From Allomesorhizobium sp043769475 (GTDB taxonomy: Bacteria; Pseudomonadota; Alphaproteobacteria; Rhizobiales; Rhizobiaceae): a stretch of 64,000 nucleotides of DNA. Both the position numbers and the translations under genes were made by a program. Of the stretch, positions 43,060-51,859 are shown one piece after another (the stretch's first letter is position 1; each line of letters starts with the position of its first letter). Where the stretch lies: assembly GCF_043769475.1 (NCBI RefSeq), contig NZ_CP171729.1, positions 1,116,001-1,180,000 on the forward strand, given 5' to 3'. Below the pieces are notes generated by a model. The model did no database searches and was not told where the DNA came from. It saw only the letters and a list, made by a program, of their open reading frames with translations.

Positions 43060-43887
43060 GTGCCTATCTTCATGGACCGTCACGATATGAAGGGGGTAAC
43101 AGCCGCCGATATCGCCGACGCGCATCGCAAGGACCTCGAAATCCAGGACCGGTATGGGGTAAAATTCCTCACTTACTGGTTTGACCACCAGCGGGGCACC
43201 ACCTTCTGCCTGGTGGACGCGCCCGACAAGGATACCGCCCAGTGCGTGCATCGTGAGGCGCACGGCCATGTTGCGGGCGAGGTCGTCGAAGTCGCGCTCT
43301 CAGCGGTGGAAGCCTTTTTGGGCCGGATCCAGGACCCCGAGCCGCCCTCCGGCCAGACGCATGACATTGTGGACTCCGGATACCGGGCAATCATGTTCAC
43401 CGATATCGTGGGCTCGACGAAGATGACGACGCGCCTCGGTGACCGCATGGCCACCGAATTGATCCGGGCGCATGATTCTATTGTCAGGAGATGCCTGAGC
43501 GATGCAGGCGGCCGCGAGGTGAAGCACACAGGCGACGGCATAATGGCGTCGTTCGCCTCGACGGCGAACGCTGTCGACTGCGCAATCGCCATCCAGCAGG
43601 GCTTCGAGCGCTATAACCGAGGGAACACGGAGCCGATTCACATCAGAATCGGCCTGGATTGCGGCGAACCGGTCGAGGATAGCAACGATCTCTTTGGCTC
43701 CACGGTTCAACTTGCCGCCCGCTTGTGCTCAGCCGCCTCCAGCGACCAGATCCTCGCGTCTGAAAACATCAGGCGGCAGCGCGGCGACCCCGGCATCTTC
43801 GTGCAAACGAAACGCAAGCGGCTGAAGGGCTTTTCCCATCTGGTGCCGGCGTTCGAGTGCTCCTGGACCAAGCCCGACCAAAATTAG
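43060..43887 (+). CDS. DUF4242-class III nucleotide cyclase fusion
   Basis: 275 residues starting at GTG 43060. The N-terminal DUF4242 domain (about 1-90: MPIFMDRHDMKGVTAADIADAHRKDLEIQ, YWFDHQRGTTFCLVDAPDKDTAQCVHREAHG) is a ferredoxin-like small domain related to proteins said to bind nickel. The class III cyclase domain follows from AIMFTDIVGSTKMTTRLGD (first metal Asp), with GDGIMASFAS and RIGLDCGEPVEDSNDLFGSTVQLAARLC. DUF4242 is expected to sense a small ligand or metal and control cyclase output (inference). No membrane segment. Upstream of the ABM-like/ECF pair by about 100 bases. Confidence 0.9.
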   Translation: MPIFMDRHDMKGVTAADIADAHRKDLEIQDRYGVKFLTYWFDHQRGTTFCLVDAPDKDTAQCVHREAHGHVAGEVVEVALSAVEAFLGRIQDPEPPSGQTHDIVDSGYRAIMFTDIVGSTKMTTRLGDRMATELIRAHDSIVRRCLSDAGGREVKHTGDGIMASFASTANAVDCAIAIQQGFERYNRGNTEPIHIRIGLDCGEPVEDSNDLFGSTVQLAARLCSAASSDQILASENIRRQRGDPGIFVQTKRKRLKGFSHLVPAFECSWTKPDQN

Positions 43888-43987
43888 TGTTGGAAATGGT
43901 CTCGCTTGACCAAAAATCCGGTCCCGCGCAGATCCTTTTGCATGTCCCGGACGTCTTTTGGCAGGACACACCAACGGAGTAGCTGCC

Positions 43988-44287
43988 ATGAAACGAACTC
44001 TGATACGATACCGGACCAAGCCCGAAAGCACGGGAGAGAACGAGCGCCTGATCCAGAACGTGTTCAAGGAGCTTCACGCGCAAGCGCCCGAAGGCGTCCG
44101 TTACATCGCCCTGAAACTCGCCGACGGTTCTTTCGTCCACCTGGTGGAGAACGACGGCGGCGAAAGTATTCTCCCCAAGCTGGATGCCTTTCGAAAATTC
44201 CAGGCCGATCTCAAGGAGCGTGTGATGGAGCAGCCGCAGGTCAACGAGGCGACCATAGTCGGCGACTACCGGATGCTCGGCGCGTGA
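43988..44287 (+). CDS. Small ABM-like (dimeric alpha/beta barrel) protein
   Basis: 99 residues: MKRTLIRYRTKPESTGENERLIQNVFKELHAQAPEGVRYIALKLADGSFVHLVENDGG and a helical end. The pattern of strands and helices is that of antibiotic-biosynthesis-monooxygenase/dimeric barrel proteins; the active-site His of true monooxygenases cannot be confirmed. GGAG 9 bases before the ATG. Its TGA overlaps the GTG of the sigma gene (GTGA), so both are translated as a unit. It may be the signal-binding partner of the sigma factor, which lacks a recognisable anti-sigma gene. Confidence 0.8.
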   Translation: MKRTLIRYRTKPESTGENERLIQNVFKELHAQAPEGVRYIALKLADGSFVHLVENDGGESILPKLDAFRKFQADLKERVMEQPQVNEATIVGDYRMLGA

Positions 44288-45222
44288 ACGACAGCTCGGC
44301 CAACGCGCCGCATGCCGATCAGCCGGAGGCAAGCGAGGCTTTCGCCCGGCTGTTCGGCGAATTGCGGCCGAAACTGCATCGCTACTGCGCCCGCATGACC
44401 GGGTCGGTCATCGATGGCGAGGACATTTTGCAGGAGGCGCTGCTACGGGCCATGGAGGCGTTGCCCAGGGCAGGGCCGATCGCCCGGCCGGAGGGCTGGC
44501 TGTTTCGCATCGCCCACAATGCCGCGCTCGATTTCCTGCGCCGCCGCGCCCGGCAAAATGCCGTCCAATCCGACGAGGAAACGGAAATGATCGCCGATCC
44601 TGTATCCGCCGTGGACGATCGCCAGGCGGCCGCGGCAAGCCTGCGCACCTTCATGCGCCTGCCGGTGGCGCAGCGCAGCAGCGTCATACTGATGGATGTT
44701 CTGGGCTATTCGCTGCAGGAGATCGGCGGCGTCACCGGCCTGACCATGCCTTCGGTCAAGGCCTCCCTGCATCGTGGCCGCATACGGCTGCGGGAATTGG
44801 CCGGCGAGCCCGAAGACATAGCGCCGCCTGTGCTGGACGAGCGCGAACATAAGCGTCTGGCGCTTTATGTCGACCGCTTCAACGCGCGCGACTTCGATGC
44901 GCTGCGCGACCTTTTGGCCGGCGAGGTGAGGCTCGAACTGGTCAACCGGAGCCGCATGAACGGCCGGCGCGAGGTGGCGAACTATTTCGGCAATTATGCG
45001 CGGGTCGCCGGCTGGCGTCTCGCGCCGGGTTTTGTGGAAAGACGTCCCGCGGTGCTGGTGTTCGACGCCGCCGACCCTTCCGGCGCACCGAGCTATTTCG
45101 TCCTGCTGCAATGGTCCGGCGAGGAGATCCTGAACATCCGGGACTTCCGCTACGCCCGCTATGCGGTCGAAGGCGCGGAGGTGGTCGCCGTGGTTGATCG
45201 GCGAGAGCAATCGGTTGGATGA
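44284..45222 (+). CDS. ECF-type RNA polymerase sigma factor with C-terminal SnoaL-like domain
   Basis: 312 residues from GTG. Region 2 (FGELRPKLHRYCARMTGSVIDGEDILQEALLRAME) and region 4 (LRTFMRLPVAQRSSVILMDVLGYSLQEIGGVTGLTMPSVKASLHRGRIRLRE, about 125-176) are clear. From about residue 195 (ERKRLALYVDRFNARDFDALRDLLAGEVRLEL...) a SnoaL/NTF2-like domain follows, as in ECF41/SigJ-type sigma factors where this domain controls activity instead of a separate anti-sigma factor. Translationally coupled to the small ABM-like protein. Confidence 0.9.
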   Translation: MNDSSANAPHADQPEASEAFARLFGELRPKLHRYCARMTGSVIDGEDILQEALLRAMEALPRAGPIARPEGWLFRIAHNAALDFLRRRARQNAVQSDEETEMIADPVSAVDDRQAAAASLRTFMRLPVAQRSSVILMDVLGYSLQEIGGVTGLTMPSVKASLHRGRIRLRELAGEPEDIAPPVLDEREHKRLALYVDRFNARDFDALRDLLAGEVRLELVNRSRMNGRREVANYFGNYARVAGWRLAPGFVERRPAVLVFDAADPSGAPSYFVLLQWSGEEILNIRDFRYARYAVEGAEVVAVVDRREQSVG

Positions 45223-45328
45223 TCCTCCGATCGCCACTATTTCAGCGATCATCCGTGTTTGTGGCCGCTCTAGGCTGTTGCCGCGCGAGTCTGTAGTATC
45301 GCTGTTCGCGTTCGAACGGGGTGAAGCG

Positions 45329-47044
45329 ATGGACCGACGGCTGGCCGCCATTCTCGCGGCCGATATTGCCGGTTACAGCCGTCTGATGGGTGAGGACGAG
45401 GAGGGAACCGTCCGAGCCCTGCAGGAGCATCACACGGCTATATGTCCGTTGATCAAGGAACATGGCGGGCGCATTATCAACAAGGCTGGCGATGGCATGC
45501 TGGCTGAGTTCGGCAGTGTCGTGGGAGCGGTCACAGCCGCCGCCGCAATTCAGAGGCTTCTGGCCAACCGCAACGCCGAAATCCCCGCATCGCGCCGTCT
45601 GGAGTTCCGGATCGGCATCAATCAGGGCGAAATCGTCGCCGATCGTGATGAGGTCTACGGCGACGGCATCAATGTCGCCGCGCGGCTTCAAGCGTTGTCC
45701 CAACCGGGAGGGATAGCGATTTCGGGACGCGTCCACGAAGACGTGGCGGGCAAGCTGGATCTCGCATGGCAAGACGCCGGCGAGCAGTCCTTGAAGAACA
45801 TAGTGCGGCCTGTTCGCGTGTGGCAATGGTCCGATGCTGAGACGCTGGAACAGCCCAACTTGCCGCTTCCGGACCGGCCGTCGATTGCGGTGCTGCCCTT
45901 CGACAACATGAGCGGGCAGGCCGAGGACAGTTTCTTCAGTGACGGCGTCACCGAGGACATCATCACCGGACTGACGCACTACCGTTCGCTGTTCGTCGCC
46001 GCCCGCAACTCCTCCTTCGCCTTCCGCGGCAAACCGACAAGCCTTGTCGAAATCGGACGCCAACTTGGCGTATCCCATCTTCTGGAGGGCAGCATCAGGC
46101 GCTCCGGTGACCGCATTCGCATCACGGCGCAACTGATCGAAGCGACCAGCGGCGCCCACATCTGGGCCGAGCGATATGATCGCAGCCTGACCGACATCTT
46201 TGCCGTCCAGGATGAACTCGCTCGGACGATTGTTTCTACCCTGGTCGGGCGAATCCAGGATGCGAGGCTGCAGCGTTCGCTTCGCGTGCCGACGACCAGT
46301 CTCGCTGCCTATGACTGCCTCCTGCGCGGCATGGCCCATTTCAGGAGCTTTGCACCGGACGCCAACCAGAAAGCCTACGAGATGTTCTCGCGGGCAGTTG
46401 AACTCGATCCGTACTTCGCCCTGGCCAATGCGAACCTCGCAATGACCTACATGGGACTTCACGGACATTCGGCGGCTCCCGCCGAGGTGCTGAACGAAGC
46501 ATTTGCCATCGCATCGCGAGCTCTCGAACTCGACCCTCAGGAAAGCCATTGCCATCGCGTCCTCGGAACGGTCTGGATGAACCGCCGCGATTACGATCGA
46601 GCCGAGCAGCATTTCCGGCGTGCGGTCGAACTCAATCCGAACGACGCCGACCGGCGGATGGGCCTAGGCTATCTGCTGGTTCTTCGCGGCAAGATCGACG
46701 AGGGGCTGGAATGGATGCAGGAAGCCAGGCGGCTCAATCCGTTTCCGCCGGTCTGGTATCATCCCCGCTTCGGCGTCGCGCTGTATTCTCTGGGGCGCTT
46801 TGCAGAGGCCGCCCAGGAATTCGCCGAAATCCCGACACCGGGATACTGGTCTCGCACGCGGCTTGTGGCCTGCCTCGCTCAACTTGGCAGAACCGCCGAA
46901 GTCGAGACGCAGCGAGCGGCGATCGTCGAGCAGAAGCCGGACTTCTCGATCGAAAAGTTCTTTCAAGAGGATGTTTTGCTTGAACGGCCGGAAGACCGTG
47001 AACTTCTGCGCGAAGGCATGATCAAGGCGGGCCCACCAGAATAG
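45329..47044 (+). CDS. Class III adenylate cyclase with TolB-like and TPR domains
   Basis: 571 residues from ATG 45329 (GGGGTGAAGC upstream). An N-terminal cyclase domain (RRLAAILAADIAGYSRLMGEDEEGTVRALQEH; GDGMLAEFGSVVGAV; FRIGINQGEIVAD) occupies about 1-165. A second domain from RPSIAVLPFDNMSGQAEDSFFSDGVTEDIITGLT matches the TolB-N/FlgO-like module common in such cyclases, and the C-terminus is TPR repeats (about 385-530). This architecture is abundant in rhizobia. Expected to make cAMP and to take regulatory input through protein contacts. Follows the sigma gene by about 100 bases. Confidence 0.93.
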   Translation: MDRRLAAILAADIAGYSRLMGEDEEGTVRALQEHHTAICPLIKEHGGRIINKAGDGMLAEFGSVVGAVTAAAAIQRLLANRNAEIPASRRLEFRIGINQGEIVADRDEVYGDGINVAARLQALSQPGGIAISGRVHEDVAGKLDLAWQDAGEQSLKNIVRPVRVWQWSDAETLEQPNLPLPDRPSIAVLPFDNMSGQAEDSFFSDGVTEDIITGLTHYRSLFVAARNSSFAFRGKPTSLVEIGRQLGVSHLLEGSIRRSGDRIRITAQLIEATSGAHIWAERYDRSLTDIFAVQDELARTIVSTLVGRIQDARLQRSLRVPTTSLAAYDCLLRGMAHFRSFAPDANQKAYEMFSRAVELDPYFALANANLAMTYMGLHGHSAAPAEVLNEAFAIASRALELDPQESHCHRVLGTVWMNRRDYDRAEQHFRRAVELNPNDADRRMGLGYLLVLRGKIDEGLEWMQEARRLNPFPPVWYHPRFGVALYSLGRFAEAAQEFAEIPTPGYWSRTRLVACLAQLGRTAEVETQRAAIVEQKPDFSIEKFFQEDVLLERPEDRELLREGMIKAGPPE

Positions 47045-47046
47045 TA

Positions 47047-49122
47047 CTAAGCCCGGCTCCCCTGCAGCACCGTCAGCATCGGCTTCTTCGGTGCGCGCGA
47101 CATCAGCCATTCGCGCGCCTTGTCGTCGGGCATGGGGAAGGCGATGTGGTAGCCCTGGACCTGGTCGCAGCCGATCGACATCAGCAGATCGAGCTCGGCC
47201 TCGGTTTCGGCGCCCTCGGCGATGATCGAGATGCCGAGCCCGCGCGCAAGTTCGGTGATGGCGCGCACGATCTTGGTGTTGTCGCCGTTGGAATTGATGT
47301 TCTGGACGAAGCGCCGGTCGATCTTGAGGCGGTCGATCTCGTTTGGATTGACGTGGCTGAGCGAGGCGTAGCCGGTGCCGAAATCGTCGAGTTCGAGATG
47401 GACGCCGGCCGAGCGGATATGGCGCAGTTTCGCCGCGATGCCGGTCTTCTCGTCGTCCAGGATGACGGACTCGACGATTTCCAGCGACAGTTTTTCGGGC
47501 GGCAGCCCGGCCCTTTCCAGGGTCTCGAAGAGGAAGCTGTCGAAATCCGCCTCGCGCAGTTCCGAACCCGAGACGTTGATGGCGATGCGGCCGAAGCCGA
47601 TGCCGGCGCGGTGCCATTCGGCGGCCTCGTGGACAGCCTTGCGCACGATGATGCGGCCGATCGCGGCCATCAGCCCTGATTTTTCCGCGACCGGTATGAA
47701 TTCGCCCGGCGAGATCATGCCGCGTTCGGGATGCTTCCAGCGGACCAGCGCCTCGACGCCGGTGATGGCGCCGCTGGTCAGCGATACCTGCGGCTGGAAG
47801 TAGATGCTGAACGATTCGTTCGCGATGGCCGCCTTGAGATCGGCTTCCAGCTGCTTGCGGTGCTCCAGCTCTCGCCGCAGCTCCTCGGAGAAGAACGAGA
47901 ACCCGCCGCCGCCGAGCTTCTTGGCGGAATAGAGCGCGAGGTCGGCATGCACGGTGAGGTCGGCGGCGTTGTCGGCGTCGACGGGATAGACGGCGATGCC
48001 GGCGCTGGCGCCCGGGTGGATCGTCGCACCCTGGAAGCTGATCGGCTCGTTGATGCATTCCAGGATGCGCCTGGCGACCATGTTGATGTCTTCGGTAGCG
48101 CCGGCGCCGTTGAGGATCATCACGAATTCGTCGCCGCCGAGCCGCACGCAAAGATCGGAGGCGCGGCAGGAATCGCGCATGCGCTGGGCGGTCACCACCA
48201 GCACGTAGTCGCCCGCCGCATGGCCGAGCGTGTCGTTGATCTGCTTGAAGCGGTCGAGGTCGATCTGCACGACGGCGAGACGCTCCTGGCGCCGGTGCGC
48301 GCCCTTGATCAGCGTATCGAAGTGGTCGGTCAGGAAGGTGCGGTTGTGCAGGCCGGTCAGGCCGTCATGGACCGCGATGAAAGCCATGGAATTGCGCGCA
48401 TCCACCAATTCGTGCGTGCGCCGCAGGATCACGTTCGACATCGGGCGGAAGATGAACAGCGCGATCAGGACGATGATGCCGATCGTGGCGTAGAACAGCG
48501 TGCGGTGGAGGTCGAGCATGCTGTCCATGCGCTTGTCGGCTAGCGCGCCGATGCGTTCGCCAAGCGCCGCGTAGCCGTCGAGCGTCGTCCGGGCGGCTGT
48601 CTCGTCGAGTTGCGCGCGCTCCGTGCCGGCCATGTAGCCGAGCGACGAATTGCCGATGCCGAGCCGGGATTCGAGCGCCGCTATGAAGCGCCAGCCATTC
48701 GAGGCGAGGCCCGTGGAGAAGAAATCAAGATGGAACGGCTTGCCGAACAGCACGCCTTCGACGGTGCTCGGGTCGTGCCGGGCCTGCGACAGCGGATCCG
48801 CCCCGGTGCGGTCGAGCAGCAGGTCGTAGTTCTTCTCGAATTCGGTAGTCGCCTCCTTCAACAGGCCGGCAAGCGCCGGCTGCTCGCCAATCGGGGCGTT
48901 CTCGGCAGCGTTGGCCAGGAACACGACGCGTTGCGAAAGCGCCTTCTGGGTGCCAGTGAGCGCGACCAGCGCCTGGTCGTGCTGCTGGGCGCCCATCATC
49001 TGCTGCAGGAGGATGAAAGAGGCCATCGCCATGGCGGCGATGATCAGAAGCGCGATCCAGTAGGCGCTCTTGATGAGCAGAATGAGCTTTCGAGCGCTGG
49101 TGTTGGCCGGCTGCTGCGACAT
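47047..49122 (-). CDS. GGDEF-EAL cyclic di-GMP enzyme with PilJ-like sensor
   Basis: 691 residues from ATG 49122. Two membrane segments (IKSAYWIALLIIAAMAMASFILLQ and TLFYATIGIIVLIALFIF) enclose a periplasmic PilJ-type helical sensor (ALTGTQKALSQRVVFLANAAEN). The GGDEF domain has the intact RLGGDEF site; the EAL domain has GVEALVRW and DDFGTGYASL. Both cyclase and phosphodiesterase activities are thus possible, balanced by the periplasmic signal. Convergent with the TPR cyclase gene, with just two bases between them. Confidence 0.95.
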   Translation of the reverse strand: MSQQPANTSARKLILLIKSAYWIALLIIAAMAMASFILLQQMMGAQQHDQALVALTGTQKALSQRVVFLANAAENAPIGEQPALAGLLKEATTEFEKNYDLLLDRTGADPLSQARHDPSTVEGVLFGKPFHLDFFSTGLASNGWRFIAALESRLGIGNSSLGYMAGTERAQLDETAARTTLDGYAALGERIGALADKRMDSMLDLHRTLFYATIGIIVLIALFIFRPMSNVILRRTHELVDARNSMAFIAVHDGLTGLHNRTFLTDHFDTLIKGAHRRQERLAVVQIDLDRFKQINDTLGHAAGDYVLVVTAQRMRDSCRASDLCVRLGGDEFVMILNGAGATEDINMVARRILECINEPISFQGATIHPGASAGIAVYPVDADNAADLTVHADLALYSAKKLGGGGFSFFSEELRRELEHRKQLEADLKAAIANESFSIYFQPQVSLTSGAITGVEALVRWKHPERGMISPGEFIPVAEKSGLMAAIGRIIVRKAVHEAAEWHRAGIGFGRIAINVSGSELREADFDSFLFETLERAGLPPEKLSLEIVESVILDDEKTGIAAKLRHIRSAGVHLELDDFGTGYASLSHVNPNEIDRLKIDRRFVQNINSNGDNTKIVRAITELARGLGISIIAEGAETEAELDLLMSIGCDQVQGYHIAFPMPDDKAREWLMSRAPKKPMLTVLQGSRA

Positions 49123-49374
49123 GTGAAATAAGCCCTTGGAACCCCAATGCCCGATACGTGATCGGACCATGTCCGGCAAAGGGTTAACATGTCGGCAAGT
49201 CAAGCAGGCGGAGTGTCGCCGTTCGCGGCAAACATCGATGCTGGTTAGCGATGGGTTGCCGGAACAGGAACCATTGTCGCAATTCCCCTCGGCGGAAATG
49301 CCTCCACAATAGGCATTTCACTGCGGGCCAATACCCTTTAAACTATCCGCCGAACCCCAAGAAAAAATTCGGAA

Positions 49375-50589
49375 ATGGCCATGAACATAGAAAACAGGAC
49401 GGCGAAGGCCGCCGCTTCCTTCGTCTGGAACGATCCTTTCCTCATCGAGGATCAGTTGAACGAGGACGAGCGGATGATCCGCGACGCCGCGGCAAGCTTC
49501 GCCGCCGACAGGCTCGCGCCGCGTATCGAGGAGGCCTATCTCGACGAGGTCACCGATCCGGCGATCTTCCGCGAGATGGGTGAGGCCGGTTTGCTCGGCA
49601 TCACCATTCCCGAGGAATATGGCGGCCTCGGCGCCGGCTACGTGACTTACGGGCTGGTCGCGCGCGAGGTGGAGCGCGTCGATTCGGGCTACCGCTCGAT
49701 GATGAGCGTGCAGTCGTCGCTGGTCATGTACCCGATCCATGCCTACGGCTCTGAAGAGCAGCGCAAAAAGTACCTGCCGAAGCTGGCCTCGGGCGAATGG
49801 ATCGGCTGCTTCGGCCTGACCGAGCCGGATGCCGGCTCCGATCCGGGCGGCATGAAGACGCGCGCCGAAAAGACGGCCAACGGCTACCGGATTTCCGGCT
49901 CGAAGATGTGGATTTCCAACGCCCCGATCGCCGACGTCTTCGTCGTCTGGGCGAAGTCGGCCGCTCACGACAACCAGATCCGCGGTTTTATCCTCGAAAA
50001 GGGCATGAAGGGGCTTTCGGCGCCGAAGATCGGCGGCAAGCTTTCGCTCCGCGCGTCGATCACCGGTGAGATCGTCATGGACGGCGTCGAGGTCGGCGAG
50101 GACGCGCTTTTGCCCAATGTGTCAGGCCTGAAGGGGCCGTTCGGCTGCCTGAACCGGGCGCGCTACGGCATTTCGTGGGGCGCGATGGGCGCGGCGGAGG
50201 ATTGCTGGCACCGGGCGCGGCAATATGGCCTGGACAGGAAACAGTTCGGCAGGCCGCTCGCGCAGACGCAGCTTTTCCAGAAGAAGCTCGCCGACATGCA
50301 GACCGAAATCGCGCTCGGCCTGCAGGGCTCGCTTCGCGTCGGCCGGCTCATGGACGAGGGCAAGATGGCGCCGGAGATGATCTCGATCGTCAAGCGCAAC
50401 AATTGCGGCAAGGCGCTCGACATCGCCCGCCAGGCCCGAGACATGCATGGCGGCAACGGCATCCAGATCGGCTACCACGTCATGCGTCACGCGCAGAACC
50501 TCGAAACCGTCAACACATATGAAGGCACGCACGATGTCCACGCGCTGATCCTCGGCCGCGCGCAGACGGGACTGCAGGCGTTTTTCTGA
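49375..50589 (+). CDS. gcdH: Glutaryl-CoA dehydrogenase
   Basis: 404 residues. Acyl-CoA dehydrogenase fold with FGLTEPDAGSDPGGMKT, RISGSKMWISNAPIAD and the catalytic Glu in NTYEGTHDVHALILGRA near the C-terminus, the glutaryl-CoA dehydrogenase signature. It oxidatively decarboxylates glutaryl-CoA to crotonyl-CoA in lysine, tryptophan and hydroxylysine breakdown, reducing electron-transfer flavoprotein. Stands alone behind a 250-base promoter region shared with the divergent GGDEF-EAL gene. Confidence 0.95.
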   Translation: MAMNIENRTAKAAASFVWNDPFLIEDQLNEDERMIRDAAASFAADRLAPRIEEAYLDEVTDPAIFREMGEAGLLGITIPEEYGGLGAGYVTYGLVAREVERVDSGYRSMMSVQSSLVMYPIHAYGSEEQRKKYLPKLASGEWIGCFGLTEPDAGSDPGGMKTRAEKTANGYRISGSKMWISNAPIADVFVVWAKSAAHDNQIRGFILEKGMKGLSAPKIGGKLSLRASITGEIVMDGVEVGEDALLPNVSGLKGPFGCLNRARYGISWGAMGAAEDCWHRARQYGLDRKQFGRPLAQTQLFQKKLADMQTEIALGLQGSLRVGRLMDEGKMAPEMISIVKRNNCGKALDIARQARDMHGGNGIQIGYHVMRHAQNLETVNTYEGTHDVHALILGRAQTGLQAFF

Positions 50590-50640
50590 GGTTTTTCTCT
50601 CACTTCGGGGAGAAGTGGCTCTGGCGACGGCGGGGCAGCC

Positions 50641-51624
50641 CTACTTGGTCGTCGCCTGAAACTTGCTCATCAGATAGGGACCGGACCGCACCGGCTGGTA
50701 TTTCGGCGTTTCGCCGGGCGCGAGGCACTGGTCGAGGCAGACGATTTCGGCGTCCCAGTTCGGCTGGTGGAAGAAGGCCAGCGACTGCCGGCGCGACATG
50801 CCGCCATCCTGCGGCGACGGATTGACCACACGGTGCATGGTCGACACCCAGCGGTCGTTGGTCCAGCGCGCCATCAGGTCGCCAATGTTGATGATGAAGG
50901 CGCCGGGCACCGGCGGAACGGGCGTCCAGGCGCCGTCCGGCGCCACGATTTCGAGGCCCTTCGATCCCGCTTGCGGCAGCAGGATGGTCAGGCTGCCATA
51001 GTCGGTATGCGCGCCGGCGCGCAATTGCCCGGGTTTCGGCGCAACTGTCTGTTCGGGATAATTGAGCGCCCTCATCGCGCTGATCGGCGCGTCGATGAAG
51101 CCGGCGAAATGGTCTTCCGGCAGTTTCAGTGCGATCGCGAACACGCGCATGATGCGCGCCGCGAGATCTTCGAGCTCGGCGTAGTAAGCCTTCCACGCGT
51201 CGACGAAGCCCTCGGGCGCTTCCGGCCAGATCGTCGGAGCGTAGCAGAAGGCGAGCGCGTCCTTGTCCTTCATGCCGGATGGCGCGGAGGCGGGACCACC
51301 ATTAAAACTTTCCTTCAGGTCGGGCGGGCTGTCGACATCGCGCGATCTGGCCAGCGCCTCGAGTTCGGGCCCGAGATAGCCATAGGGATAGCCCTTGTAC
51401 GGCGCCTTCGCCTGCTGCTTGACCTCGGCGGGCAGGTCGAAGAAATCGCGCGCCTTGCGCCAGACGCCGTCGATCACCGCCGGCGGCACGCCGTGACTGG
51501 CGATGGCCAGGAAGCCAGTCGAGCGGCAGATATCGTCGACCTCCGCTCCCATCGCGCGCCGCTCCTCCGACGTTGCGCTTTCGAAGCGGCCGAGTTCGAA
51601 CACGGGAAAAGTCGAGGCGGACAT
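50641..51624 (-). CDS. Isopenicillin N synthase family 2-oxoglutarate/Fe(II) oxygenase
   Basis: 327 residues. The DIOX N-terminal helix (TGFLAIASHGVPPAVIDGVWRKARDFFDLP) is followed by the double-stranded beta-helix with AGAHTDYGSLTILLP (His-x-Asp of the iron triad), the distal His in STMHRVVNP and the 2-oxoglutarate-binding Arg-x-Ser in RRQSLAFFHQPN. Family members hydroxylate or cyclise small molecules; no biosynthetic cluster is next to it, so substrate is unknown. Divergent from kbl by about 235 bases. Confidence 0.92.
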   Translation of the reverse strand: MSASTFPVFELGRFESATSEERRAMGAEVDDICRSTGFLAIASHGVPPAVIDGVWRKARDFFDLPAEVKQQAKAPYKGYPYGYLGPELEALARSRDVDSPPDLKESFNGGPASAPSGMKDKDALAFCYAPTIWPEAPEGFVDAWKAYYAELEDLAARIMRVFAIALKLPEDHFAGFIDAPISAMRALNYPEQTVAPKPGQLRAGAHTDYGSLTILLPQAGSKGLEIVAPDGAWTPVPPVPGAFIINIGDLMARWTNDRWVSTMHRVVNPSPQDGGMSRRQSLAFFHQPNWDAEIVCLDQCLAPGETPKYQPVRSGPYLMSKFQATTK

Positions 51625-51859
51625 GACGAAACTCCGGTGCGCGGGATTTTACCGATGCTAACCGGCAGGCGGCGGATTCTCCAGCGGACTGGGCCACGTC
51701 CGCCATTGGGCCAGCGAGGCGAATTCAACTTCCGGGGCGCTTCGCGCGCCAAAAGCAGGCTTCCGGCACGGCGTCCATTGCCGCCGGTCGTATTTCCGAT
51801 AGCTTTTTGGCTTATGCGGCGCGAATGTCGGCCGGACTTCCAACGAGGCGATCTTCCGT

